Positions 1-7,128 of a stretch of 53,571 nucleotides of DNA are shown piece by piece; position 1 is the stretch's first letter; each line of letters opens with the position of its first letter. Position numbers and translations under genes: made by a program. A model generated the notes under the pieces. That model had not been told where the DNA came from, did no database searches, and saw only the letters and a list, made by a program, of their open reading frames with translations. The stretch is from Chloroflexota bacterium (GTDB lineage Bacteria; Chloroflexota; Anaerolineae; UBA4142): positions 1 through 53,571 of the forward strand of contig JACRBM010000044.1 in the NCBI GenBank assembly GCA_016219275.1. Reading direction: 5' to 3'.

Positions 1-1
1 A

Positions 2-169
2 CCGGATCATGGCTATCCATTGCGCTTGTTCGTGCCGCATTTATATTTTTGGAAATCGGCGAAATGGCTGCGCGGCATCGAGTTCATGGCTAACGACCGA
101 CCTGGGTTTTGGGAAGGGTACGGTTATCACATGCGCGGTGACCCGTGGACGGAGGAAAGATTCTCGTAA
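2..169 (+). CDS. Sulfite oxidase-like molybdopterin oxidoreductase, C-terminal fragment
   Basis: The reading frame that starts at base 2 is open to TAA at 167-169 and encodes the last 55 residues of a protein whose start lies outside the window. It contains [12 protein letters not shown] and then [18 protein letters not shown], which is the typical end of the small sulfite oxidase-like (YuiH/YedY-related) molybdopterin-dependent oxidoreductases. Members of that family bind a single molybdenum cofactor and reduce or oxidise small oxo-compounds; the true substrate cannot be read from this tail, and the cofactor-binding part is not in view. A strong terminator hairpin follows at 214-250, so the gene ends its own transcript. 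Identification rests on the conserved tail only. Confidence 0.75.
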   Translation, partial: PDHGYPLRLFVPHLYFWKSAKWLRGIEFMANDRPGFWEGYGYHMRGDPWTEERFS

Positions 170-213
170 CCCGATAATATCCGTCTTGGGCGATCCGATT
201 TGGACCACTGATG

Positions 214-250
214 AATGCGGACGAAGCAATCCTTCGTCCGCATTGTTGTT
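214..250 (+). terminator. Rho-independent terminator
   Basis: A perfect 13-bp stem (AATGCGGACGAAG at 214-226 with its complement at 232-244) around a 5-base loop is followed by a T-rich stretch. It sits 45 bases after the stop of the oxidoreductase and about 140 bases before the next gene. Confidence 0.8.
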
Positions 251-388
251 TGCGCCAACCTAAACAGAATCCCAAACACTTCTTAACAGAATCTGAACAT
301 CCTCCTGCTATCCTGCAAACAATCAATCGTAGCGCAAGCCACGGCGTTGCCCAGGCAACGATGAGAAAACTACTCAAGGAGGTTTCCA

Positions 389-2095
389 ATGAAAAACAAT
401 TCACGGTTCATCAGTCGGCAAGTGGTAATCCTGCTCCTGACGCTGACGCTAATTGCCTGCTCGTCCACGACGACGAGCGCGCAAACTACTTCATCCGGCG
501 CGAATCCATCCGTCGCGCCGGCAACCACCACGCCGAGTTATCCCATTGCGGACACGGGGCAGACGCACTGCTACAACAACACCGGGCAAATCGTTTGCCC
601 GCAAACTGGCGCGGCGTTCTTCGGACAGGACGCGCAGTACAGCGGCAACGCGCCGCGTTACCAGGACAATGGCGATGGCACGATCACCGATCTCACTACC
701 GGGTTGATGTGGCAAAAAAGTCCGGGGAACAAGGTCTCGTTTGCGAATGCCATTGCTGGCGCGAAATCGCTCAACCTGGGTGGTTATACAGATTGGCGCG
801 TGCCGACTATCAAGGAACTTTACTCCCTCATTGATTTCAACGGCACGGATCCTAACGTGAGTAGCAGCGACACCCAAGGTCTGACGCCGTTCATCAACAC
901 CCGGTATTTCGATTTCCAGTACGGCAACACCAGCGCGGGCGAACGGATTATCGACGCGCAGTACTGGTCGAGCACCCAGTATGCGGCGCCGTCACGCGAT
1001 GGCAAAACCTTCGGCGTCAATTTTGCGGATGGTCGTATCAAAGGATATGCGGGATCGTTTATGAACCAGTTCGTGCGCTATGTGCGCGGCAATCCGAGTT
1101 ACGGTGTGAACAGTTTCGTCGCCAATGGCAACGGCACGATCACCGACCAAGCGACCGGGTTGATGTGGTCGCAAGCGGATAGCGGCAAGGGGATGAACTG
1201 GGAAGCGGCACTCGCGTGGGTTCAGCAAAAGAACGCCGAAGAATATCTGGGTCATAGCGATTGGCGCCTGCCGAATGCGAAGGAATTGCAAAGCATCGTC
1301 GATTACACGCGCTCACCCGATACCACCAACTCTGCCGCCATTGATCCGGTTTTCAGCGCGACCGCGATTACGAACGAACTTGGCAACACCGATTATCCCT
1401 TTTACTGGACAAGCACAACCCACGCCTCTTCGAATGGTTCGGGTGCGGCGGCGGTTTACCTCGCGTTTGGCAGAGCGATGGGTTATATGAACAATGCGTG
1501 GGTGGACATTCACGGTGCAGGCGCGCAACGTAGTGATCCCAAGAATGGTAATCCGGCGAACTATGCCACAGGGCGCGGTCCCCAGGGTGACGCGATCCAT
1601 ATCAACAACTATGTGCGCTTGGTGCGCGGCGGCAACGTTGCGTTTACGACGAACACGGCTGGCGTGACTGCGACGCCATCGGCACCCACCGGACAACAAC
1701 CTGGGCAAGGTCAACCGCCGATGCCCGGTCAAGGACAACAACCCGGACAAATTCAACCACCGATGCCCAACCAGGGACAGCAACCCAGGCAAGGTCAACC
1801 GCCCGCCAATCAAAACGCATCGGCGCGTAATCGCACCGGCGGCAAAGTGACGGCGGTGAACGGGAACATCATCTCGGTTGAAAATCTCGAAGGCAAAGCG
1901 ACGATCGTTACGAATGCCAGCACGCAATTCACCGCGAACGGACAGACGAGCAAATTGGCAGACGTGACCGCCGGAAAATTTATCGAGGTCGTTGGACAAA
2001 AGCAAGCCGATGGAACCTGGGTCGCCATACAAGTGGTGATTAGTGATCGTCCACCCATGCCGCCCGGACAAGGGCAACCATCAACCAATCGGTGA
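389..2095 (+). CDS. Secreted lipoprotein with two DUF1566 (Lcl-type) domains and a C-terminal DUF5666 domain
   Basis: The start is fixed by AAGGAGG nine bases upstream. The first 24 residues form a lipoprotein signal ending in the lipobox LIAC (Cys24), so the mature protein should be anchored on the outer face of the membrane. Two homologous halves follow (about 95-240 and 250-412), each with NGDGTITD or NGNGTITD, TGLMW, DWR(V/L)P and KEL motifs typical of DUF1566, a Lcl-like domain found in adhesins and surface proteins. A Pro/Gln/Gly-rich linker (about 425-480, repeated PGQGQ) leads to a small DUF5666-type beta domain (about 485-555). The next gene is a paralogue of the first two domains. 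The function is unknown; an adhesive or sugar-binding surface role is only a guess. Confidence 0.85.
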   Translation: MKNNSRFISRQVVILLLTLTLIACSSTTTSAQTTSSGANPSVAPATTTPSYPIADTGQTHCYNNTGQIVCPQTGAAFFGQDAQYSGNAPRYQDNGDGTITDLTTGLMWQKSPGNKVSFANAIAGAKSLNLGGYTDWRVPTIKELYSLIDFNGTDPNVSSSDTQGLTPFINTRYFDFQYGNTSAGERIIDAQYWSSTQYAAPSRDGKTFGVNFADGRIKGYAGSFMNQFVRYVRGNPSYGVNSFVANGNGTITDQATGLMWSQADSGKGMNWEAALAWVQQKNAEEYLGHSDWRLPNAKELQSIVDYTRSPDTTNSAAIDPVFSATAITNELGNTDYPFYWTSTTHASSNGSGAAAVYLAFGRAMGYMNNAWVDIHGAGAQRSDPKNGNPANYATGRGPQGDAIHINNYVRLVRGGNVAFTTNTAGVTATPSAPTGQQPGQGQPPMPGQGQQPGQIQPPMPNQGQQPRQGQPPANQNASARNRTGGKVTAVNGNIISVENLEGKATIVTNASTQFTANGQTSKLADVTAGKFIEVVGQKQADGTWVAIQVVISDRPPMPPGQGQPSTNR

Positions 2096-2133
2096 TTGTG
2101 GTGTTACCCTGTGATTCGACATTGGAGGAAAAC

Positions 2134-3495
2134 ATGAAACATCATCTGCGATACTGTTTTAACCAAGTGACGCCTCTGTTCCTGGGATTGATCTTTTGGG
2201 CAAGCATATTCTCGCCGACGCGCCCCCCAATCATTTCGGCAGAGCATCACACACACGCTGCGGCGACGAGTTATCCCATCGTAGATACCGGGCAAGACAA
2301 GTGTTACAACGCCTCAAGTGAAATCACCTGCCCTTCAGCAAGCGCGGCGTTTTACGGACAGGATGCGCAGTTCGCCGGGACACAACCGAGCTATACGCTC
2401 AGCGGCGACGGGTTGACGACGCTCGATAACCGCACGGGGCTGACTTGGCAGCGCAGCCCGGATACCGATGGCAATGGGTCGCTCACCTACGCGGACAAAC
2501 TGCTGTATTCCCAAGCCCTGACGCGGCCAGCCACGATGAACGCCGCCAACTACGGCGGCTACAACGACTGGCGTTTGCCCACGCTCAAAGAACTTTATTC
2601 GCTGATCTTGTTCAGCGGCGCCGAGGCATCGGAAAGCAGCAGTGTCGGCGCCATCCCGTTCATCAATACCAATTACTTTGGATTCGCCTACGGCTTTACG
2701 GGCTCCGGCGAGCGCGTCCTTGATGCCCAATGGGCAACTACCACACTGTATGTCGCCAACCCGAACCAGATGTTCGGAGTGAATTTTGCCGATGGTCGCA
2801 TCAAGGGGTATCCGGATACCGATGCCATCGGCAAAAAGTTCTTTGTGCTCTGTGTGCGCGGCAACACCAGTTACGGCGCCAATAATTTCGTCAACAACGG
2901 CGACGGCACCATCACAGATCAAGCCACCGGCCTGATGTGGGCGCAAGCCGACAGCGGCACCGGTCTGAACTGGTCCAACGCGCTCGCGTGGGTGCAAACG
3001 CAAAACGCCGCGAATTATCTCGGTCACAACGATTGGCGGCTGCCCAATCCCAAGGAACTGCACAGTATCGTGGACTATACGCGCTCGCCCAACACGACCG
3101 GTTCTGCCACGATTGATCCGCTTTTCACCGTCACGGCGATCACCAACGAAGCCGGCCAGACCGACTATCCCTACTACTGGGCAGGGACCACTCTTCTGAA
3201 CGCGAGAGGCACAGCCGAGAGAGGCGTTTATATCTCGTTCGGTCGAACGCTGGGCTACATCAACGGATCGTGGACTGACATTCACGGTGCCGGCGCCCAG
3301 CGCGCCGAATTCAAGGATGGCAACCCCGGCGATTATCCGTATGGCTTGGGTCCTCAAGGGGATGCGGTTCGCATCAATAACTATGTCCGCTTAGTTCGAG
3401 ATGGAAATCTGACGCCAACTCCGACTGTCACGCCAACCGCGACCGTAACCGCGACGGCGACCCACCGGCTTTATCTGCCGCTGGTCAGTCGGTGA
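2134..3495 (+). CDS. Secreted DUF1566 protein with Thr/Pro linker and YLPLV tail
   Basis: I choose the ATG at 2134 rather than the in-frame ATG at 2092 because GGAGG lies 5-9 bases before it and a signal peptide (hydrophobic FLGLIFWASIF) starts there; the product is 453 residues. It repeats the architecture of the upstream gene: two DUF1566 halves with TGLTW/TGLMW, DWRLP and KEL motifs. Instead of DUF5666 it ends in a Thr/Pro-rich linker and the tail LYLPLVSR. Such a linker plus YLPLV ending is common on exported proteins of Chloroflexota and is probably a sorting or anchoring signal (inference). It lies 38 bases after its neighbour, so the two are likely co-transcribed. Cysteines shared with the upstream protein (near YNAS..ITCP) could form a disulfide. 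Confidence 0.85.
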   Translation: MKHHLRYCFNQVTPLFLGLIFWASIFSPTRPPIISAEHHTHAAATSYPIVDTGQDKCYNASSEITCPSASAAFYGQDAQFAGTQPSYTLSGDGLTTLDNRTGLTWQRSPDTDGNGSLTYADKLLYSQALTRPATMNAANYGGYNDWRLPTLKELYSLILFSGAEASESSSVGAIPFINTNYFGFAYGFTGSGERVLDAQWATTTLYVANPNQMFGVNFADGRIKGYPDTDAIGKKFFVLCVRGNTSYGANNFVNNGDGTITDQATGLMWAQADSGTGLNWSNALAWVQTQNAANYLGHNDWRLPNPKELHSIVDYTRSPNTTGSATIDPLFTVTAITNEAGQTDYPYYWAGTTLLNARGTAERGVYISFGRTLGYINGSWTDIHGAGAQRAEFKDGNPGDYPYGLGPQGDAVRINNYVRLVRDGNLTPTPTVTPTATVTATATHRLYLPLVSR

Positions 3496-3507
3496 ATGGC
3501 AATATGT

Positions 3508-3518
3508 TGTGATATAAT
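3508..3518 (+). promoter_or_regulatory. Extended -10 promoter for the two-component pair
   Basis: TGATATAAT (TG two bases upstream of a perfect TATAAT at 3513-3518) lies 26 bases before the response regulator start. No convincing -35 box is seen, which is usual for extended -10 promoters. Confidence 0.5.
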
Positions 3519-3544
3519 CATGCCCATCAATCACGAAAGGCGCT

Positions 3545-4228
3545 ATGGCAAAAACGATTCTCGTCGTGGACGATAAGGCAAGCGCGCGCACGCTGGTGCG
3601 TGACTATCTCACTGCGGAAAATTTTCGCGTGGTGACCGCCAACAACGGGCGCGATGCGCTTTTTGTCGCGCGCGCGGAAAAGCCCGATCTCATTCTGCTC
3701 GACATCATGATGCCAGAGATGAGCGGATATGAATTTCTTCAGGCGTACCGCAAAGAGCGCAACACGCCGGTCATCCTGCTGACCGCGAAAGTCGAAGAGT
3801 CGGATAAGGTGCTGGGTCTGGAACTCGGCGCGGACGATTATGTGACCAAGCCGTTTAGCATGCGCGAACTTACCGCGCGCATTCGCGCGGTGTTGCGTCG
3901 CCTGAGCCAAGAGCCGCCGACTCAAGTTCTGCGTGTTGCCGGAATCGTACTGGACCCGAACGAACATACGGTGAAGGTGCACGAACGCTCCGTGCGTCTT
4001 ACGCCATCTGAGTTTGAATTGCTGGCGACATTAATGTCCGCGCCGGGGCAGGTCTTTTCGCGCGCGGCATTGCTCGAACGCTTGCAAGGCATCGCCTTCG
4101 AAAGTATCGAGCGCACGGTGGATGTGCACATTCGCAACTTGCGCACGAAGATCGAACCCCAGCCAAGCGAGCCGCGTTATATCGAAACAGTGTTCGGCGT
4201 CGGCTATCGTTTTCGGGCAGAGGAATAA
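3545..4228 (+). CDS. OmpR/PhoB-family response regulator
   Basis: A 227-residue, two-domain regulator. The receiver domain (1-120) has the acidic pair at DDK, the phospho-acceptor Asp53 in LILLDIMMP, the conserved Thr in LLTAK and Lys in TKPF. The C-terminal winged helix (about 130-225) has the usual LTPSEFELLATL, the recognition helix region ESIERTVDVHIRNLRTKIE and the closing VFGVGYRF. Its stop is two bases before the start of the adjoining kinase gene, so the two form one operon and a cognate pair. The targets are unknown; nothing in the window has an obvious PhoB-type operator. Confidence 0.93.
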   Translation: MAKTILVVDDKASARTLVRDYLTAENFRVVTANNGRDALFVARAEKPDLILLDIMMPEMSGYEFLQAYRKERNTPVILLTAKVEESDKVLGLELGADDYVTKPFSMRELTARIRAVLRRLSQEPPTQVLRVAGIVLDPNEHTVKVHERSVRLTPSEFELLATLMSAPGQVFSRAALLERLQGIAFESIERTVDVHIRNLRTKIEPQPSEPRYIETVFGVGYRFRAEE

Positions 4229-4230
4229 TA

Positions 4231-5664
4231 ATGCGCTCACTCGCGACGAAATTGTTGCTTGCGTTTCTCGCCGTCAGTTTGATCGGCGTAGCGTTGGCGT
4301 CGGTCTTGGCGCGCTGGACCACGGTGCAGGAATTTGATCGCTTGGTGCTGGAGCGAGCGCACAACAACTTTCTGGACGAGGTCACGACCTACTATCAAAC
4401 GCATGGATCGTGGAGCGGCGTGAGCGAATATTTTCGACAAAAATTCCAATCGTCCCAACCACTCCCTAGACCGGGCGACCCCGGCAATGTGCGACCGCCG
4501 CCGCAAATTCAAGCCGGCGCGCCGCGACTGCCGCCCGTTCCATTTATTCTGATCGATCGGAGCGGTTATGTGGTTCATGCGTTGCCGCCCTATCGTCTGG
4601 GCGATTACGTTCCAGCCGAGCAATTGGCTCAAGGCACGCCGGTCAAAATTGGCAGCCAGGTTGTCGGGACGATGCTGGCAACCGGCAGCGCGCCACCGAT
4701 GAGCGAACAAGAACAGCAGTATCTCGACCGGACAAATCAGGCATTGCTCGTGTCAGCACTCGGCGCGGCGACGCTAGCATTGCTCTTGAGCATCGTTCTC
4801 GCGCGCACGCTGACCCAGCCGATGCGCGAATTGACCGGCGCGATTCGAGCGATGGCACAGGGCAAACTGGGAATAGCAGTCGCCGTACACTCGCGTGACG
4901 AGATTGGCGAATTGACGACTGCGTTCAATCAGATGAGCGCAGACCTCGCGCGCGCCAATCAATTGCGCCGCCAAATGACCGCCGACATCGCACACGATTT
5001 GCGAACGCCGCTCAACGTCATCGGCGGATACATCGAATCGTTGAGCGATGGCGTGCTCGAACCCAACTCCGCGCGCTTTGCTGTGATGCACCAAGAAGTC
5101 CAGCAGCTTCAGCACCTGGTTGAAGATTTGCGGACCTTGTCGCTTGCCGACGCGGGCGAATTGAAATTGGATCGTCAGCGTATTGCCCCGCAGACCTTGT
5201 TGGAGCGAGCGGCATCCGCATTCAAACATCAAGCGGCACAAAAGCAAATCACGCTGCACGTGGAAACGGAACCTGGGTTGCCGGAAATCGCGGTGGACGA
5301 GACTCGGATGGCGCAAGTGCTGGGAAACTTGGTGAGCAATGCGTTGCGGTACACGCCGGAAGGTGGGCGCATCACTTTGTCGGCGAAACGTAAAGCCGCG
5401 CAAGTGATCTTGTCGGTTGATGACAATGGCGCCGGAATAGATGCTGCTGTGCTGCCGCATATCTTTGAACGATTCTATCGCGCGGATCCATCACGCCAAG
5501 GCAATGCGGAATCCGGGCTGGGCTTGGCGATTGCGAAATCATTTGTGGAAGCGCACGGCGGCGCACTCACAGCGACCAGCGAAGGGATTGGCAGAGGCAG
5601 TACAGTTTCATTCAGTTTGCCGGCAGAACCCGCAGCAAACCAAATCCGCGGCGGCATCACCTAA
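4231..5664 (+). CDS. Membrane sensor histidine kinase (HAMP-HisKA-HATPase)
   Basis: A 477-residue kinase with one membrane helix at about 6-26, an extracytoplasmic sensor loop of about 145 residues that is rich in Pro and Arg, a second helix at about 170-192, then HAMP (about 192-245), the dimerisation helix with phospho-acceptor His255 in AHDLRTPLN, and an ATPase domain with N box (NLVSNALRYTP), G1 (DDNGAGI) and G2 (GLGLAIAKS). All catalytic motifs are present. It is the partner of the regulator just upstream. The ligand is unknown; the sensor loop resembles those of BaeS-like envelope-stress kinases in size only. An inverted repeat terminator lies downstream at 5843. Confidence 0.92.
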   Translation: MRSLATKLLLAFLAVSLIGVALASVLARWTTVQEFDRLVLERAHNNFLDEVTTYYQTHGSWSGVSEYFRQKFQSSQPLPRPGDPGNVRPPPQIQAGAPRLPPVPFILIDRSGYVVHALPPYRLGDYVPAEQLAQGTPVKIGSQVVGTMLATGSAPPMSEQEQQYLDRTNQALLVSALGAATLALLLSIVLARTLTQPMRELTGAIRAMAQGKLGIAVAVHSRDEIGELTTAFNQMSADLARANQLRRQMTADIAHDLRTPLNVIGGYIESLSDGVLEPNSARFAVMHQEVQQLQHLVEDLRTLSLADAGELKLDRQRIAPQTLLERAASAFKHQAAQKQITLHVETEPGLPEIAVDETRMAQVLGNLVSNALRYTPEGGRITLSAKRKAAQVILSVDDNGAGIDAAVLPHIFERFYRADPSRQGNAESGLGLAIAKSFVEAHGGALTATSEGIGRGSTVSFSLPAEPAANQIRGGIT

Positions 5665-5689
5665 AGCGGAGAAACATTCCGAGCGTCGC

Positions 5690-5820
5690 GACGAATTCCA
5701 TCGGATCACAACCACTCCATACGCGGAGGCGCGGGGACCCCACGAAAGAAGAGCGTTTTTCATAGAAGAACCCGGACGATTTTTGATCGTTTTTCGCAAA
5801 CCCTGCAAGGAAGAACTGTT
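5690..5820. repeat. Dispersed intergenic repeat, copy A
   Basis: About 130 bases that recur, diverged, at 9756 and 14411. The shared core reads AACCACTCCATACGCG in copies A and B and nearly so in C. Copies A and B also share TTTTCATAG and CGGAYGATTT at conserved spacing. Copy A is followed by a terminator at 5843. Confidence 0.6.
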
Positions 5821-5842
5821 GGATACCAAATATATGATAGCT

Positions 5843-5879
5843 AAATGCGGTCGAGTTTTCAATCTCGACCGCATTTTTA
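5843..5879. terminator. Bidirectional terminator between convergent genes
   Basis: AAATGCGGTCGAG (5843-5855) pairs perfectly with 5864-5876 around an 8-base loop, with a T run after it on the plus strand and an A run before it. It can end both the kinase transcript (+) and the HEVTH gene transcript (-). Confidence 0.85.
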
Positions 5880-5921
5880 CTCTTTGAAATAGCGCTTGTC
5901 ACGTTATCTTGGACTGCAATC

Positions 5922-6632
5922 CTAATCATCCATAATGTTCTGATGGGCAAGGATGCAGTAAAGTTTCCAAAATCGTGTGTACGACTCGTTCGTATCTGCG
6001 GCGAGTTGTTGGTTTGCGGCTAGACGATATTTTTCACCCACTGCGTCGTTTTGAAATATCGTCAGCGCTACTGCACTTTTTAACTCAAACTCTTTTGCAT
6101 ATGCAACCGCTTCGGATGAGAGACACATTGCCATGTCTATTTTTGTCGGAATGCGCCCGGCTCGATAATCTCGCAAATGCGTTACTTCGTGGACCAGTGT
6201 GCTGAGAAACGCCACCTGTCTTGCTTGAGTCGTTTGAACTATCGGGTCACTGGATGTGGCTGACTGCTCAAAGTGATCGTCAAACGTAATAATGCCCTGA
6301 CCGTGTTCGTCACAGCATTTGGAATTGGCGACTTCCCAACCTTTTTCGTCGGTCTGACCGATGGAGATGATAAATGGTTTTGCGTCATCCACGTACACGT
6401 ACCATTCGGGTAAATGATCGTGCAGGAATTGCAGACTGTCGCGCAGGTAGCGTGTATCGGCATTCGAAGCCGAATTGGCAAAAGTGATTCCGCTGAGTAA
6501 ATCCGGTCGCGCGGGCGGAAATGCCAGAGCGGCAAATGCCGTTGCGTCAACATTGAGCGACGCAACAGTAACGAACAATATGAGGATGCTCACGCACAAT
6601 GTGATTGAGCGACGAGCTGGGATTGCTTTCAT
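5922..6632 (-). CDS. Secreted HEVTH protein, putative zinc metallopeptidase (paralogue 1)
   Basis: A 236-residue protein with a signal peptide (about 1-34, hydrophobic ITLCVSILILFVTVASL) and a good AAAAGGAG ribosome site. The hallmark is STLVHEVTHLRDYRAGR, an HExxH zinc site, followed 22 residues after its second His by SSE, which with the following A..KE is conserved in all four paralogues and is a candidate third ligand (gluzincin-like arrangement; inference). Other invariant features are LPEWYxYV, a CC pair, a later Cys before SSE, and a Cys near the end (WKLYCI), which suggests two disulfides. A SARP-like operator stands 83 bases upstream of the start. I know no named family; proteolysis is unproven. 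Confidence 0.8.
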   Translation of the reverse strand: MKAIPARRSITLCVSILILFVTVASLNVDATAFAALAFPPARPDLLSGITFANSASNADTRYLRDSLQFLHDHLPEWYVYVDDAKPFIISIGQTDEKGWEVANSKCCDEHGQGIITFDDHFEQSATSSDPIVQTTQARQVAFLSTLVHEVTHLRDYRAGRIPTKIDMAMCLSSEAVAYAKEFELKSAVALTIFQNDAVGEKYRLAANQQLAADTNESYTRFWKLYCILAHQNIMDD

Positions 6633-6715
6633 CAGATTCTCCTTTTGGCGAAATGAATTTTTAGCGAATCATTGCTGCCATTAAACCACATCTGGGGATG
6701 CAGAAACACGTGGAA

Positions 6716-6744
6716 AGCACGCAATCGCAATGAAACGAGTACGG
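6716..6744 (-). promoter_or_regulatory. SARP-type operator/promoter of HEVTH gene 1
   Basis: On the minus strand CCGTACT and GCGTGCT start exactly 22 bases apart; the second is followed by TTCCACGT and then the -10 region. There are 83 bases between this site and the start codon, the same as at three other genes in the window. The downstream leader also carries the shared TGGTTTAATGGC block. Confidence 0.7.
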
Positions 6745-6756
6745 GGATCTTGCAAT

Positions 6757-6784
6757 ACAAGCCCGCAGAATCCTACGGGCTTGT
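6757..6784 (-). terminator. Hairpin after the DUF4242 pseudogene
   Basis: ACAAGCCCG (6757-6765) pairs with 6776-6784. The T run on the minus strand is weak, so this is a probable rather than certain terminator separating the pseudogene from the operator of the next gene. Confidence 0.55.
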
Positions 6785-6823
6785 GTCTCTCCGGCTTGAG
6801 CAAGAATACGCGCGATGAACTAA

Positions 6824-7077
6824 ACTACCTTCTTTCACCTCAATGATTTCATCTGCGACAAGCCCGCGCGCTTCGCGATCTACGGCAATGGCAGTTTCTT
6901 TGCTCGGCGCTTGCACGATGCAGAATACTTTGCCCGTCCTTTCATCGAACCAATACTTGAGGTACTGGACGCAATATTTGTCTCGCGTTTCAAGATCGCG
7001 GGGGTGCCATTGACCGCATCGGCGGTTAGACCTTCAACGTGTACGGGGATTTTCGAGCAAGTATCAAACGCAAACAA
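6824..7077 (-). pseudogene. Frameshifted DUF4242 (SCO4226-like) gene
   Basis: The minus strand encodes HVEGLTADAVNG in one frame and then, after a one-base shift near 7010, RDLETRDKYCVQYLKYWFDE...GKVFCIVQAPSKE...VADEIIEVKEGS in another. This is a clear relative of the intact 83-residue DUF4242 protein at 44288-44539 (VQYLKYWFDETTGKVF, VADEIVQVEEGS). Besides the frameshift, the start region is degraded and the stop is lost: the codon after EGS is TTA instead of TAA. Two or more lesions argue for a decayed gene rather than a single read error. It lies between an NB-ARC-LuxR gene and a HEVTH gene; the intact copy also sits between genes of these two families, but in the opposite order. Confidence 0.85.
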
Positions 7078-7101
7078 AAAGCCCGGCTCAGTTAGCCGGG
7101 C
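7076..7101 (-). terminator. Terminator of NB-ARC-LuxR gene 1
   Basis: GCCCGGCT (7081-7088) pairs with 7094-7101 around a 5-base loop, and the minus strand continues into a run of five T. It begins 28 bases after the regulator's stop codon. Confidence 0.85.
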
Positions 7102-7128
7102 GCATTCTTATTCGATTGTCCGAAACAT

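Noticed and set aside
1313-2077. 254-codon minus-strand open frame across the first DUF1566 gene
   Set aside because: Antisense shadow of the plus-strand gene; Arg/His-rich with no recognisable domain.
2335-3357. 340-codon minus-strand open frame across the second DUF1566 gene
   Set aside because: It mirrors a real coding gene with clear domains and a signal peptide on the plus strand; GC-rich codon use leaves the opposite strand open. No ribosome site or known motif.
4774-5460. 228-codon minus-strand open frame inside the sensor kinase gene
   Set aside because: Shadow of the kinase, whose catalytic motifs are all intact on the plus strand.
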